A stretch of 40,209 nucleotides of DNA from a virus. Positions 21,950 to 30,536 of the stretch are shown here, piece by piece. The DNA is taken from positions 1-40,209 of the IMG/VR virus record IMGVR_UViG_3300033146_004961; one strand, given 5' to 3'. The notes below the pieces were generated by a model that did not search any database, was not told the DNA's origin, and saw only the letters and a program-made list of their open reading frames with translations. The stretch's first letter is position 1; the number at the start of each line of letters is the position of its first letter. A program made the translations under genes and the position numbers.

Positions 21950-23731
21950 ATGACTTCACAAGATAAAACTCTCAAAGACCTATTTCAAGACAAGATTGAA
22001 TATATCAATGATTACATTGGTGCTTCCAATGCAGCCACTGCATCGAAATTTGATCAAAATTCAAATATCACTTCTAAGTCCATAGCAGGAATGGCAACAG
22101 AAATTTGGAAGGATCTCAATATTGGCTTGAATAGAACTTTGATGCATAACAAGATCACTGAAATATATGGCCTGGAACTGGCTGATGAATATCTCAGGCA
22201 GATCGAAGATAAAGAAATTTATTGTCATGATGAAAGTTCACTCAATGCTTATTGTGCTTCAATATCACTCTATCCATTCCTATTGGATGGATTGAATGCC
22301 TTCAATGGAATTTCAGATTCCCCGAAGCATCTTTCTTCATTTTGTGGTTCATTTATCAATTTAATTTATGCCTGTACTGCTCAGCTTGCTGGAGCAATCG
22401 GTACACCTGAATTTCTTATGTTTTTTGATTACTTTGCCAGGAAAGATTTGGGTGATAATTACCTTGAAGATCATAACAAAGAAATTACACAATATATGCA
22501 GCAGGTCATCTATGGAATTAATCAGCCTACTGCCAGAACCAATCAGTCTGTATTTCTTAATGTTGCTATATATGATAAACCTTTCTTTGAATCAGTATTT
22601 GAGAATTTTGTGTTTCCTGATGGAGAACCACCCAGTTGGGGTTCCCTCTTTAAACTTCAGGAATACTTTCTTAAGTTTATGAGAGTAGAAAGAACAAAGA
22701 AGTTGCTTACATTTCCTGTGATTACAGCTCATGTCCTGAATGACGGGACTGTACCAATTGATGATGATACTACACACCTTTTAGCTTTAGAGCTTTCTTT
22801 GGGTAATTCTTTCTTTATATACACGAGTGATACAGCAGATGCCCTGGCTTCATGTTGTAGACTCAGGAATGAATTGACTGATAATATCTTTTCATCTACC
22901 CTGGGAGCAGGAGGGGTGTCTACTGGTTCTTTGAACGTGATTACTATGAACATGAATAGGATCATACAGAAGAACATTGAACTTAAGGAACAAGTACTAA
23001 AAATCCACAAATATCAGCTTGCCTATAAAGCAATCATACAGCAATACTATGATGCAGGCTTACTGGATATTTTCAGTGGAGGGTTTCTTAACATTAAAAA
23101 GATGTTTCTCACTGTTGGTATCAATGGATTAGTGGAAGGGGCTGAATCCCTTGGGTATACAGTGGGAACTAATAATGATTACATAGACTTCATAAGCTCT
23201 ACCTTACAAACGATTTATGAGACTAATATGGAAGGTAGGAAAAATCATGGAGTTCTGTTCAATTCAGAATGTGTCCCTGCAGAGTCATTAGGTTGTAGAT
23301 TGTATGAGAAAGACAAGAACGATGGACTTCAGGTTGATCCCAATAGAAACTGTTATAATTCATATTTCTATCTTCCGGATGATCCTATGTCTTCAATTGT
23401 TGATAAGTTTGTCCTACAAGGAGGGAAGATAGCCAAGAGTCTGGATGGAGGATCTGCACTTCATTTGAATCTAATGGAGCATCCATCATACCAACATGCA
23501 CTGGACTTGATTAATTTAGGAATCAAGACTGGAAATCAATTTTGGTGTATCAACGTCAGAAGTACACACTGCCAAGATTGTGAGTTCATCACCAATGAAA
23601 CCAAGTTTGATTGTCCAAATTGTGGTAGCAAAAACTTGCTCTATGGAACCAGAGTTATTGGTTACTGGAAACTTGAATCACATTTCAGTGAACAGAGACA
23701 GATAGAATCGAACCACCGGGCATATATCTAA
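21950..23731 (+). CDS. nrdD: NrdD, anaerobic ribonucleoside-triphosphate reductase
   Basis: This class III reductase converts NTPs to dNTPs using a glycyl radical made by NrdG. The 593-residue product (T4 NrdD is about 605) includes the ALELSLGNSFFIYTSD and CCRLRNEL segments with the active-site Cys region. The C-terminal zinc site has Cys541/Cys544 and Cys555/Cys558 (THCQDCEF, FDCPNCGSKN), and RVIGYW places the radical Gly at residue 571. RVIGYW differs slightly from the RVCGYL I expect in many homologues. There is no N-terminal ATP-cone, as in T4. The ATG is preceded by AAAGGA, and a strong terminator follows the stop. Confidence 0.92.
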   Translation: MTSQDKTLKDLFQDKIEYINDYIGASNAATASKFDQNSNITSKSIAGMATEIWKDLNIGLNRTLMHNKITEIYGLELADEYLRQIEDKEIYCHDESSLNAYCASISLYPFLLDGLNAFNGISDSPKHLSSFCGSFINLIYACTAQLAGAIGTPEFLMFFDYFARKDLGDNYLEDHNKEITQYMQQVIYGINQPTARTNQSVFLNVAIYDKPFFESVFENFVFPDGEPPSWGSLFKLQEYFLKFMRVERTKKLLTFPVITAHVLNDGTVPIDDDTTHLLALELSLGNSFFIYTSDTADALASCCRLRNELTDNIFSSTLGAGGVSTGSLNVITMNMNRIIQKNIELKEQVLKIHKYQLAYKAIIQQYYDAGLLDIFSGGFLNIKKMFLTVGINGLVEGAESLGYTVGTNNDYIDFISSTLQTIYETNMEGRKNHGVLFNSECVPAESLGCRLYEKDKNDGLQVDPNRNCYNSYFYLPDDPMSSIVDKFVLQGGKIAKSLDGGSALHLNLMEHPSYQHALDLINLGIKTGNQFWCINVRSTHCQDCEFITNETKFDCPNCGSKNLLYGTRVIGYWKLESHFSEQRQIESNHRAYI

Positions 23732-23776
23732 TCAAAAAAGGGGTACCGAATTAATTTTCGGTACCCCTTTTTTGAT
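23731..23776. terminator. Bidirectional terminator between nrdD and the fibre cassette
   Basis: A 20-bp perfect stem (23731-23750 with 23757-23776) contains GGGGTACCGAA and flanking A/T tracts. It starts in the last base of the nrdD stop codon and separates convergent genes. Confidence 0.88.
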
Positions 23777-23784
23777 TTTAAGTC

Positions 23785-23813
23785 TTGACAAAGACCAAAC
23801 TTCATACTATCTT
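23785..23813 (+). promoter_or_regulatory. Sigma-70-type promoter pointing into the antisense of the fibre cassette
   Basis: TTGACA (23785-23790), 17-bp spacer, TATCTT (23808-23813), with the same AAGTCTTGACAAAG context as the rIIB promoter. The -10 box overlaps the stop codon of the minus-strand gene, so transcription would run antisense through 23812-25580. Confidence 0.6.
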
Positions 23814-24756
23814 AGGCTTCATGATTGATCGTAATCACATCATCAAGATATAGGTCAAAAGGGAATCTCATTGAAGTACCACCAATGATATCTATACAAC
23901 CACCAGTTGCTATAGTTCGCTTATCAACCCCAACCCCATTTATCTTGATAATAATTCCAGGCGATGCTTCCAGTGTTGCATTATCTGCAATTGCGAAATC
24001 AGCACCAGTACCATTGGCTACCCTTGTTATAGTTCCAGGTGCACATGCCCCAGTACTGATATCAATAGAAGTTAGCGCAGGGATTAGGCTATCAACCTGA
24101 TAAACATACTGCCGATATCCAATCAGGATAGGAATGGCATCAGGGAAGTTTGGGTCAATCAAAACAGGATCTTCAAATCTGGCTTTACTGATAAAAGGAA
24201 GAGATACTTTTATCATCTTACTAACAGTCGCACTCAATACTGTTTTGATAGGAATCATTGACGAATCAAGATAGAAGAAAATAAGCTTAATATTTTCACT
24301 ACCAACGTCACCAATGATATCACCATTTACCACGGTTTCCCTGGATACTACTTGACAATATACTGCATTGCCATTTTCTTCAATATATGGTACTTTACTG
24401 GTGGTATAAACCATACCAACATTGGCCAGTTTATCCTTGTATGTTTCAACAGCCAAGAAATTTGATCCAAAAGCCACTGCACTGGCTGCTGCAGGAGCAT
24501 AAATGCTAAAATCTGTACTTATTGTTTTATCGGTACAGATAAGTGAATCTACATCAATGTTCATTGAAGACTTAGGCAGCATGATTGCATCAGTATTCAT
24601 GGCTACATTGATATTTGCAATTGAAATTTCAGATTGAACTATGGTGGCTTTATCAAGATATTCACCAAGATTTCTATAATTTGACCTAATGCGTCTGAGA
24701 CCAACCTGAAATTCAGAAGCACCGTGACAGTCATTTGCTGCACTTATAGTTGACAT
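23812..24756 (-). CDS. Virion/fibre protein (hypothetical), 314 residues
   Basis: No named family is recognised. The product is a beta-rich virion-type protein: SFMNIDV-like strands, a central IGDVGSENIKLIFFYLDSS, then QYVYQVDSLIPALTSIDIST. The C-terminal 60 residues (GIIIKINGVGVDKRTI, then LYLDDVITINHEA) resemble the ends of the 9210-11177 and 24765-25580 proteins. AGGA precedes the ATG. It is 8 bp downstream of the collagen-like gene on the same strand and probably co-transcribed. It is inferred to be a fibre or fibre-tip protein. Confidence 0.7.
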   Translation of the reverse strand: MSTISAANDCHGASEFQVGLRRIRSNYRNLGEYLDKATIVQSEISIANINVAMNTDAIMLPKSSMNIDVDSLICTDKTISTDFSIYAPAAASAVAFGSNFLAVETYKDKLANVGMVYTTSKVPYIEENGNAVYCQVVSRETVVNGDIIGDVGSENIKLIFFYLDSSMIPIKTVLSATVSKMIKVSLPFISKARFEDPVLIDPNFPDAIPILIGYRQYVYQVDSLIPALTSIDISTGACAPGTITRVANGTGADFAIADNATLEASPGIIIKINGVGVDKRTIATGGCIDIIGGTSMRFPFDLYLDDVITINHEA

Positions 24757-24764
24757 ATTTTTTC

Positions 24765-25580
24765 CTATCCTATTTTTTCGATTGTAATGATATCACCCGG
24801 GAAAAACATCGTACCAGTTTTATAAAACTTCACTGAGGTGGATGATACCCAAGCAACTTCAGTTGATTTATTCATTGGAATGCCATTAAGCAGAATGTTG
24901 ACTGCCTGACTTAGAAATTCAGTACTGTTAGCACCTACAGTCACTGGTTCACTTAACATAGATACAAAGGGAACAGCTGGAGCCATGAAAGTCAAAGTTA
25001 GACCTGAAGCAGAGATTGTAGTGATAACTGAAAATCCAACAACTACTTTTTTCGATGTCAATTGAATATCAGTTACACTGACAGGCACCCAAACCTTCTG
25101 CATCATACTATTTTCAGTACAAGCAAATAGACCTTCAGAAGTACCATCACCTGTAATATCATCTACATAACATTCATCCCCAAAAAGAGATAAAGGGAGG
25201 ATGGCATTGGCGGCAGCCATGGTTCCATGATGAGTGAAGGTTAATGATGTAGTGGAAACACTGGTACCATTCCCACGCCAGCCACGTGGCCCACGAACAC
25301 CAGCTGGCCCGGTTGCTCCTGTATTACCCCCAGCACCAGCAGGCCCGGTTGCTCCTGTATCACCTTTGAGATTGACTTCGGCTCCACCTGCATCCAGAAC
25401 AGATGTCCACCCACCACCATTAGGTTTCCATTGCAGATAATGGGTATTGGCTGATATGATATTAATTCTGAACCCATCAATATCATCAGGATTTGGGAGG
25501 TTATGAAGATGATAAAGAATATTATCCTTTTCATCATTGCTTAGTGGTTGTCTATCAATCATTTCTACTAAATTTTTCAT
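24765..25580 (-). CDS. Collagen-like fibre protein, 271 residues
   Basis: An N-terminal region (1-70) is followed by a Gly-X-Y collagen-like stretch near residues 73-103 (KGDTGATGPAGAGG, NTGATGPAGVRGPRGWRGNG). A beta-rich C-terminal region follows (AVPFVSMLSEPVTVGANSTE, ILLNGIPMNKSTEV, FFPGDIITIEKIG). Collagen-like segments in phage proteins form trimeric rods, usually in tail fibres or adhesins, and this fits that role. AAGGTGA lies 4-5 nt before the ATG. The last block, NG-I-x-NK followed by GDIITI, is shared with two other fibre proteins here. The gene faces away from gp55 and lies in the cassette between nrdD and gp55. Confidence 0.78.
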   Translation of the reverse strand: MKNLVEMIDRQPLSNDEKDNILYHLHNLPNPDDIDGFRINIISANTHYLQWKPNGGGWTSVLDAGGAEVNLKGDTGATGPAGAGGNTGATGPAGVRGPRGWRGNGTSVSTTSLTFTHHGTMAAANAILPLSLFGDECYVDDITGDGTSEGLFACTENSMMQKVWVPVSVTDIQLTSKKVVVGFSVITTISASGLTLTFMAPAVPFVSMLSEPVTVGANSTEFLSQAVNILLNGIPMNKSTEVAWVSSTSVKFYKTGTMFFPGDIITIEKIG

Positions 25581-25615
25581 ATTTCACCTTTTTTGAAAAT
25601 TTAAAAAAATAAAGG

Positions 25616-25644
25616 TTGACAAAATCCACATCAAGGTATATTTT
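25616..25644 (+). promoter_or_regulatory. Sigma-70-type promoter for the gp55-gp47-gp46 operon
   Basis: TTGACA (25616-25621), 17-bp spacer, TATTTT (25639-25644), 57 bp before the ATG of the sigma-factor gene. Confidence 0.8.
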
Positions 25645-25700
25645 ATTCATAGATGAAGATTTTCAATTAAACCATTTACTCATATTTAAAGGAATTTACT

Positions 25701-26267
25701 ATGGCTGCACACCATTACGTCAAAGTCAATGAAGAAGCAATCAGAAATTGGGTTAATGATTGCCAAGTCTGTATTTGTTTGGATCGAAAAAGACCAAAGA
25801 TGCCAGAGTGTACCGGAAGAGAAATATTAATGATTATCAATGGATTGTCAAAAAGGTATAACTTTGCAAAATACACCTATCGTGAAGAGATGATAGGTGA
25901 TGCAGTATTACATGTCTGTAAGTATATTAATGGGTTCAATTCTCTCAAAGGATCGGCATTCAACTTCATTACGTTTGCTGCATATCATTCATTTTCCAAT
26001 AGAATTAAGATAGAGCATCGTCAGAGCTATTATAAAAACAAGAATCTCCAGATCATGTCATCACAGAAAGGTGTTACTGACCAGAATGGTGATTACCTGG
26101 ATCCAGGTCTGCATGCAATGGTTAACAATTCTCAGACTGACTTCATAGCCAAGGTTGTAAGCTATGAGGACAAATATAAGTCAAAGAAAGCACCAAAGAA
26201 AACAGCAGCAGAGAAAGTAGATAGAACCAAGGGATTGTTTAAATTCTTTGAGAAAAAGGAAGACTAA
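25701..26267 (+). CDS. 55: gp55-like sigma factor for late transcription
   Basis: In T4, gp55 replaces the host sigma factor on RNA polymerase to recognise late promoters. The 188-residue product (T4 gp55 is 185) contains the recognisable core IINGLSKRYNFAKYTYREEM, then IGDAVLHVCKYINGFN and AFNFITFAAYHSFSNRI, which corresponds to the region-2-like helices, followed by IEHRQSYYKNK. The C-terminal tail is basic (KYKSKKAPKKTAAEKV). A good AAAGGA precedes the ATG. It leads an operon with gp47 and gp46, the same order as in T4. Its presence supports reading the TTTAAATA motifs as late promoters. Confidence 0.9.
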   Translation: MAAHHYVKVNEEAIRNWVNDCQVCICLDRKRPKMPECTGREILMIINGLSKRYNFAKYTYREEMIGDAVLHVCKYINGFNSLKGSAFNFITFAAYHSFSNRIKIEHRQSYYKNKNLQIMSSQKGVTDQNGDYLDPGLHAMVNNSQTDFIAKVVSYEDKYKSKKAPKKTAAEKVDRTKGLFKFFEKKED

Positions 26268-26271
26268 ACAA

Positions 26272-26526
26272 ATGAAGATCAGTGAAATCATTGAACAAGG
26301 GCCCCTGCCGATGTCTGAACTCAAAGAACCAGTTAAATCTCCATTTAGTCTTCGGGCACTCAAGGTTGTTTTTGAACAGGCAAATGTACTTGCTCGGTTG
26401 GGCTTACTCAAAACCATATATGATCAAAGTCCATGGAGAACTGCAGTTCTAAAGGTTGAGATTGAAGGACTGTCTAAGCTATCAAAACTCAGATGGATGA
26501 AAAATCAGGATCACAAGGAGAATTAA
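26272..26526 (+). CDS. Hypothetical protein, 84 residues, between gp55 and gp47
   Basis: No family is recognised. The protein begins MKISEIIEQGPLPMSELKEP, is predicted to be helical and moderately basic, and has no Cys or membrane segment. It starts 4 bp after the gp55-like stop, with AAAAAGGAAG upstream, and lies 4 bp before gp47. The tight spacing shows it is a genuine operon member. A partner for late transcription or for the gp46/47 nuclease would be possible roles; this is speculation. Confidence 0.75.
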   Translation: MKISEIIEQGPLPMSELKEPVKSPFSLRALKVVFEQANVLARLGLLKTIYDQSPWRTAVLKVEIEGLSKLSKLRWMKNQDHKEN

Positions 26527-26530
26527 ACAA

Positions 26531-27541
26531 ATGAAGATTGGATTAATTGGTGACTTACACCTTGGCTGTCGTGGGAACTCCAGATATATGATGGAGTTCT
26601 CTCATGATTACATACTTAGAAAAATTGATTATTTTGCATCTATTGGGATAGAGGATATCATCTTGGCTGGTGATATCACCGACAATAGAACCATTATACA
26701 TATGCTCAATATCAATTTCCTCAGAAAAACTCTCAAGGCTAAAATTGAAGAGCATGATTTGAATGTTATTGTATTGGCTGGTAACCATGATTCATTCTAT
26801 AAACATGAGTTGACTATTACCAGTGTTGAACTGCTTATGTCAGATTACTGTAAAGTAGTAACTACACCATGGAATTTCAACGATGAAATTGATATCATTC
26901 CTTGGGTCTGTGATGGAAATGAAGTTCATGTAAATGATTATCTTTCATCACCATCCAAATATTGTGTAGGTCACTTTGAACTTCAAGGCTTCCAGCTATC
27001 CAAGAATGTATATTCCAAGGATGGCATGGATGCCGCAAAGCTCAAATCATATACAAAGGTGTTATCAGGTCATTACCACGTGAAACAAGATGCAGGCAAT
27101 ATCTTCTATCTGGGAACACCTTATCCAGTTACATGGACTGAATATGGAACTCAGAAAGGTGTTTATGTTCTGGACACTGACCTGGATACATTGAAGTTCA
27201 TTGAAAACGATGATTCTGATTCTCTCTTTCATGTAGTAAATTTCAATACAGAACCAGATTTCAAATATGAAGACTGTATTGGTAAAGTAGTCAAGTGCAA
27301 CATCATAGAGAAAGCAACCCCAGTCAAAATGAAAAAATTCTTTGAGGAAATGGGTAATATTGACCTAATCAAGCTGGAGTACATTGATCATACAGAAATT
27401 GAAAAGGTTGACGGTGAAGTGATCTCTGATTTAACTGGAACTGACTTGAATGCCACGATTCAGAGTTATATCAAAGAGAATAAATTGTCAGATAAAGTCA
27501 CTGAATATTCAGCGGTAGTAATGGGAGGGTTTGATGATTGA
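26531..27541 (+). CDS. 47: gp47-like recombination endonuclease subunit (SbcD/Mre11 family)
   Basis: This is the nuclease half of the phage Mre11-Rad50-type complex that processes DNA ends for recombination-dependent replication. The 336-residue product (T4 gp47 is 339) has the calcineurin-like metallophosphoesterase motifs: GDLHLG (7-12), GDITDNR (47-53), GNHD (84-87), GHFE (148-151) and GHYH (180-183). All metal-binding positions look intact. The gene follows the small protein by 4 bp, and the stop overlaps the start of the next gene. The ATPase partner gp46 lies downstream. Confidence 0.92.
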   Translation: MKIGLIGDLHLGCRGNSRYMMEFSHDYILRKIDYFASIGIEDIILAGDITDNRTIIHMLNINFLRKTLKAKIEEHDLNVIVLAGNHDSFYKHELTITSVELLMSDYCKVVTTPWNFNDEIDIIPWVCDGNEVHVNDYLSSPSKYCVGHFELQGFQLSKNVYSKDGMDAAKLKSYTKVLSGHYHVKQDAGNIFYLGTPYPVTWTEYGTQKGVYVLDTDLDTLKFIENDDSDSLFHVVNFNTEPDFKYEDCIGKVVKCNIIEKATPVKMKKFFEEMGNIDLIKLEYIDHTEIEKVDGEVISDLTGTDLNATIQSYIKENKLSDKVTEYSAVVMGGFDD

Positions 27542-27851
27542 GATTGGTAGTGAGATTTTGATTCTACATGAAAAGGATAGAAAGAAGATAGTAGGAGCAG
27601 ATATCAATGACTTAGTAGGCTTCAATTTACCATCCATAAGATTTGCCTTGGATTTTGATTTGGTCATTTACCTATCGGAGAAGATAGTCATCATAGTCAG
27701 ATCCAAATATGATCTTGAATCAGTCGGAATGGTCAGTGACATCAACTTTGATAGGTCTTTCTATTCAAAGTTGATGAGAATCTTCTATATGATCAAAAAT
27801 CAGGGTTTGACAGTCATTGAAGCCTTAGAACAAAAGGAAAATATCATATGA
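27531..27851 (+). CDS. Hypothetical protein, 106 residues, between gp47 and gp46
   Basis: No family is recognised. It is a compact alpha/beta protein (EIGSEILILHEKDRKKIVG, ALDFDLVIYLSEKIVIIV, then a helical FYSKLMRIFYMIKNQGLTVI). It overlaps gp47 by 11 bp and gp46 by 4 bp (ATGA), with GGGAGGG before its ATG. In T4 small genes also lie between 47 and 46, so its position is conserved in kind, though I cannot say its sequence is homologous. A helper of the nuclease complex is possible. Confidence 0.78.
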   Translation: MMIEIGSEILILHEKDRKKIVGADINDLVGFNLPSIRFALDFDLVIYLSEKIVIIVRSKYDLESVGMVSDINFDRSFYSKLMRIFYMIKNQGLTVIEALEQKENII

Positions 27852-29560
27852 TTTATATTAACTCAATTACCCTACGAAATTTTAGATCGTTTGGGAATAT
27901 TCCATGTACATTTGAATTAACTAAACATCAAACAACATTCATAACAGGCGAAAATGGGGCAGGGAAGTCAACTGCAATTCCACATGCTATCATCTTTGGC
28001 TTGTTCGGGAAAAATGCAGACCCAAAGGATAAAAAGGCTGCCCTTGTAAATTCAATGAACAACAAAGATTGTGTAGTCACTGTCCACCTCACAGCCAAAG
28101 GAAAAGAGGTGAAGGTTGTAAGAGGTATCAAGCCTAATATTTTTGAAATCTGGGTTGACGGTAAATTACTCCCAACTGAAGCCAAAAAGGGTGAGCACCA
28201 GAAATATATTGAAGAACTCATTGGCTATACCTTTTCAGTATTCTGTAATAATATTTCATTGACTTTGGCCATGTTCAAACCATTCATTTCATTGACTGCA
28301 AGTGATCGCAGAGAGACAGTTGATAAATATTTGGATCTGACCTTGTTTCCTTTCTATGTTGAACGTGTAAAGTCAGATATCAAGCAAGTAAAGTTGGATA
28401 TTGGGCAGAATGAGATCAAACAGCTGAATAACACCTCAAAAATCGATGGCAGTATCAGAGTAATAGAATCTATCCAACAACAAGTCCAACGTGCTGCTAC
28501 CACGAAGGAATTAGTCTTGGATCAGACAAGAATGGAACTATCTGATTACCAATCAACAGTTCGAGCATCGGAAGATACTCTGAGGTTATCGAAAATGAGA
28601 CTGCCCCCTTTCGATGGAGTCAGGGAGAACCAAGCTAAATTGTTGGATTTAAGGGCTGCTTTTACAGCTCGTATCAATGATATCATAGCCAGAGGTAAGA
28701 AATATATGGAATATGGTGATGTCTGCCCTACCTGTAAAGGTAGTATCACCACAGAAGCCAAAGAAATTTATATCAAGGACATCAATGCAGAAAAGCTATT
28801 ATTTACTTCCAACCTGGAAAAGATCAATACCCTAATTGCTGCCGGGCAGGTAACTATCGATGAATGGCAGAAAGGAACTGATCAAATCCAAGTTCATGAA
28901 AACAAACTCTCTCTGGATAAGAACAATGTAGTCAATAAGCAAAGAGAATTGGATGCCTTGATATTAGAGATGTCCAAGCCTGACCTTGACTTTGAAAAGT
29001 CATTCAAGGATGAAGAGGATCTCCAGGCTAATCTTAAAACCATCACAGATGAGCTGGTTAGTGAATTTAACCAGCTTTCAGAGCAATTGGATATCTATAC
29101 AAAGACTCTGGAAATGTTTGGAGACAAGGGTGTAAAAACAGTCATCATTAAGCAATATATCCCACTCTTCAACAAGAAAGTCAATGAGTACCTGGAAAAT
29201 ATGAATTTGTTCATCAATTTTGAAATGTCATCAGACTTCAAAGTTGAATTCAAAGCCCCTGATAGACGTGGGCAGGTAATGGCATCTTTATCATCTGGGC
29301 AACAACGGAGGATTGATATTGCCATCATCTTGGCCTGGCGTTATATCTCTCAGATTAAGAATTCAAACAATATGAATATCTTGATCCTGGATGAAGTTCT
29401 GAATCCATTAGACCATGCAGGCCACGAAATCTTCATTGAAATGTTCAAGAAGTCTTTTCCAGATATCAATCTCTTTGTAACCAGTCAGAATGAACACTTT
29501 GCACAGTTTTTTGATAATACCTTGGAGTTTCAACTTGTAGGGGGATTTACTAAATTTTAA
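27848..29560 (+). CDS. 46: gp46-like recombination endonuclease subunit (SbcC/Rad50 ATPase)
   Basis: This is the ABC-type ATPase half of the gp46/gp47 complex. The 570-residue product (T4 gp46 is 560) shows Walker A GENGAGKST (34-42), a central coiled region with the zinc hook CPTC (293-296), the signature LSSGQQRRIDIA (near 480) and Walker B ILILDEVLNPLD (near 511-522). These complete the catalytic set. The gene overlaps the preceding stop by ATGA, so translational coupling is likely. A terminator follows within 60-90 bp. Confidence 0.94.
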   Translation: MIYINSITLRNFRSFGNIPCTFELTKHQTTFITGENGAGKSTAIPHAIIFGLFGKNADPKDKKAALVNSMNNKDCVVTVHLTAKGKEVKVVRGIKPNIFEIWVDGKLLPTEAKKGEHQKYIEELIGYTFSVFCNNISLTLAMFKPFISLTASDRRETVDKYLDLTLFPFYVERVKSDIKQVKLDIGQNEIKQLNNTSKIDGSIRVIESIQQQVQRAATTKELVLDQTRMELSDYQSTVRASEDTLRLSKMRLPPFDGVRENQAKLLDLRAAFTARINDIIARGKKYMEYGDVCPTCKGSITTEAKEIYIKDINAEKLLFTSNLEKINTLIAAGQVTIDEWQKGTDQIQVHENKLSLDKNNVVNKQRELDALILEMSKPDLDFEKSFKDEEDLQANLKTITDELVSEFNQLSEQLDIYTKTLEMFGDKGVKTVIIKQYIPLFNKKVNEYLENMNLFINFEMSSDFKVEFKAPDRRGQVMASLSSGQQRRIDIAIILAWRYISQIKNSNNMNILILDEVLNPLDHAGHEIFIEMFKKSFPDINLFVTSQNEHFAQFFDNTLEFQLVGGFTKF

Positions 29561-29563
29561 GCC

Positions 29564-29571
29564 TTTAAATA
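29564..29571 (+). promoter_or_regulatory. TTTAAATA motif after gp46
   Basis: The octamer begins 4 bp after the gp46 stop and would drive only a short transcript before the terminator at 29618-29653, unless readthrough reaches phoH. Confidence 0.35.
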
Positions 29572-29617
29572 TAGGTAGTAATGAGTGATGAATCTGTCAT
29601 GAAAATCTTCCTTGGGC

Positions 29618-29653
29618 GGGGTAACCAAATTAATGGTTACCCCACTTTTCTTT
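29618..29653 (+). terminator. Rho-independent terminator after gp46
   Basis: GGGGTAACC (29618-29626) pairs with GGTTACCCC (29635-29643), followed by ACTTTTCTTTT. Confidence 0.83.
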
Positions 29654-29713
29654 TCGCTAAATATCATTGAGTAGCGTAGAGTCCAATTTTAACTCAAAGA
29701 AAAGGAACCTTCA

Positions 29714-30481
29714 ATGTCAAAGAAAAAGGATAGGAAGAAGCAATCCAAACGTAATCAAGAAGATGCTATGTTCAAGAAATGCAGGGAAATGGATGTGAAT
29801 TTTGAACCAATGAATCTTAAGCAATCTATCTTATGGGATGCATTGGAAAACAGCCCTATGGCTATTGGAGTAGGTTCAGCGGGTAGTGGAAAGTCTCATA
29901 TTGGGATCAATGCAGCTGTTGAGTCACTGCTCAATGGTAAAGTCAAGAAGATAGTAGTTACCAGGAATCCTATTCCTACAGGGCAGTCTATGGGCTTCTT
30001 TCCGGGTGACATGGATACTAAGCTTGGAGCCTGGCTTGCACCTGTAATTGCGTCATTGGTTAAACTATTAGGCTTCCCCCTTTACCAACACCTCAAAGAC
30101 AAAGGAAAGATTGTTTTCATGCCCATGGAGGTTCTAAAGGGGATGGATTTTCATCGAAGTTTTGTCATAGTAGAAGAGGCCCAGGAATGCACCATGGAGC
30201 AATTGAAAGTCTTGGCCACACGAATAGGGAAGGGTTCTACATTGTTCATCAATGGGGACATTGAGCAAAGGAATGAGAAGATTAGTGGGAGGGCTTTTGA
30301 AGTTTTCATTCAAGCCATCGAAAATGAAAATAATTACATCCATAGTCAACTTGAGATGGGTAATGAAATGCCTGAATGGGAACAGATTGAAATTCCAGTA
30401 GTGAGGTTTGAGGATGATGATTGTGTCAGGTCTAAACTATGCCGGAAGATCCTACACATATTCAATACGTCGAATATCTAA
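29714..30481 (+). CDS. phoH: PhoH-like P-loop ATPase
   Basis: PhoH-family proteins are ATPases, often fused to or associated with RNA-processing activities, and are common in large phages. The 255-residue product has an N-terminal basic stretch (SKKKDRKKQSKRNQ), Walker A GSAGSGKS (54-61), the family block VTRNPIPTGQSMGFFPGD near 83-99, and Walker B VIVEEAQ (151-157), then ATRIGKGSTLFINGD with the sensor region. No extra domain is present. It has AAAGGA before the ATG and its own terminator downstream. Its phage role is not settled. Confidence 0.92.
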   Translation: MSKKKDRKKQSKRNQEDAMFKKCREMDVNFEPMNLKQSILWDALENSPMAIGVGSAGSGKSHIGINAAVESLLNGKVKKIVVTRNPIPTGQSMGFFPGDMDTKLGAWLAPVIASLVKLLGFPLYQHLKDKGKIVFMPMEVLKGMDFHRSFVIVEEAQECTMEQLKVLATRIGKGSTLFINGDIEQRNEKISGRAFEVFIQAIENENNYIHSQLEMGNEMPEWEQIEIPVVRFEDDDCVRSKLCRKILHIFNTSNI

Positions 30482-30486
30482 AACAC

Positions 30487-30520
30487 AAAAGGGGAACCGA
30501 TTAAATTCGGTTCCCCTTTT
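30487..30520. terminator. Bidirectional terminator between phoH and the minus-strand operon
   Basis: AAAAGGGGAACCGA (30487-30500) pairs perfectly with TCGGTTCCCCTTTT (30507-30520) between converging genes. Confidence 0.87.
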
Positions 30521-30536
30521 CATTTGACTTTGATAT

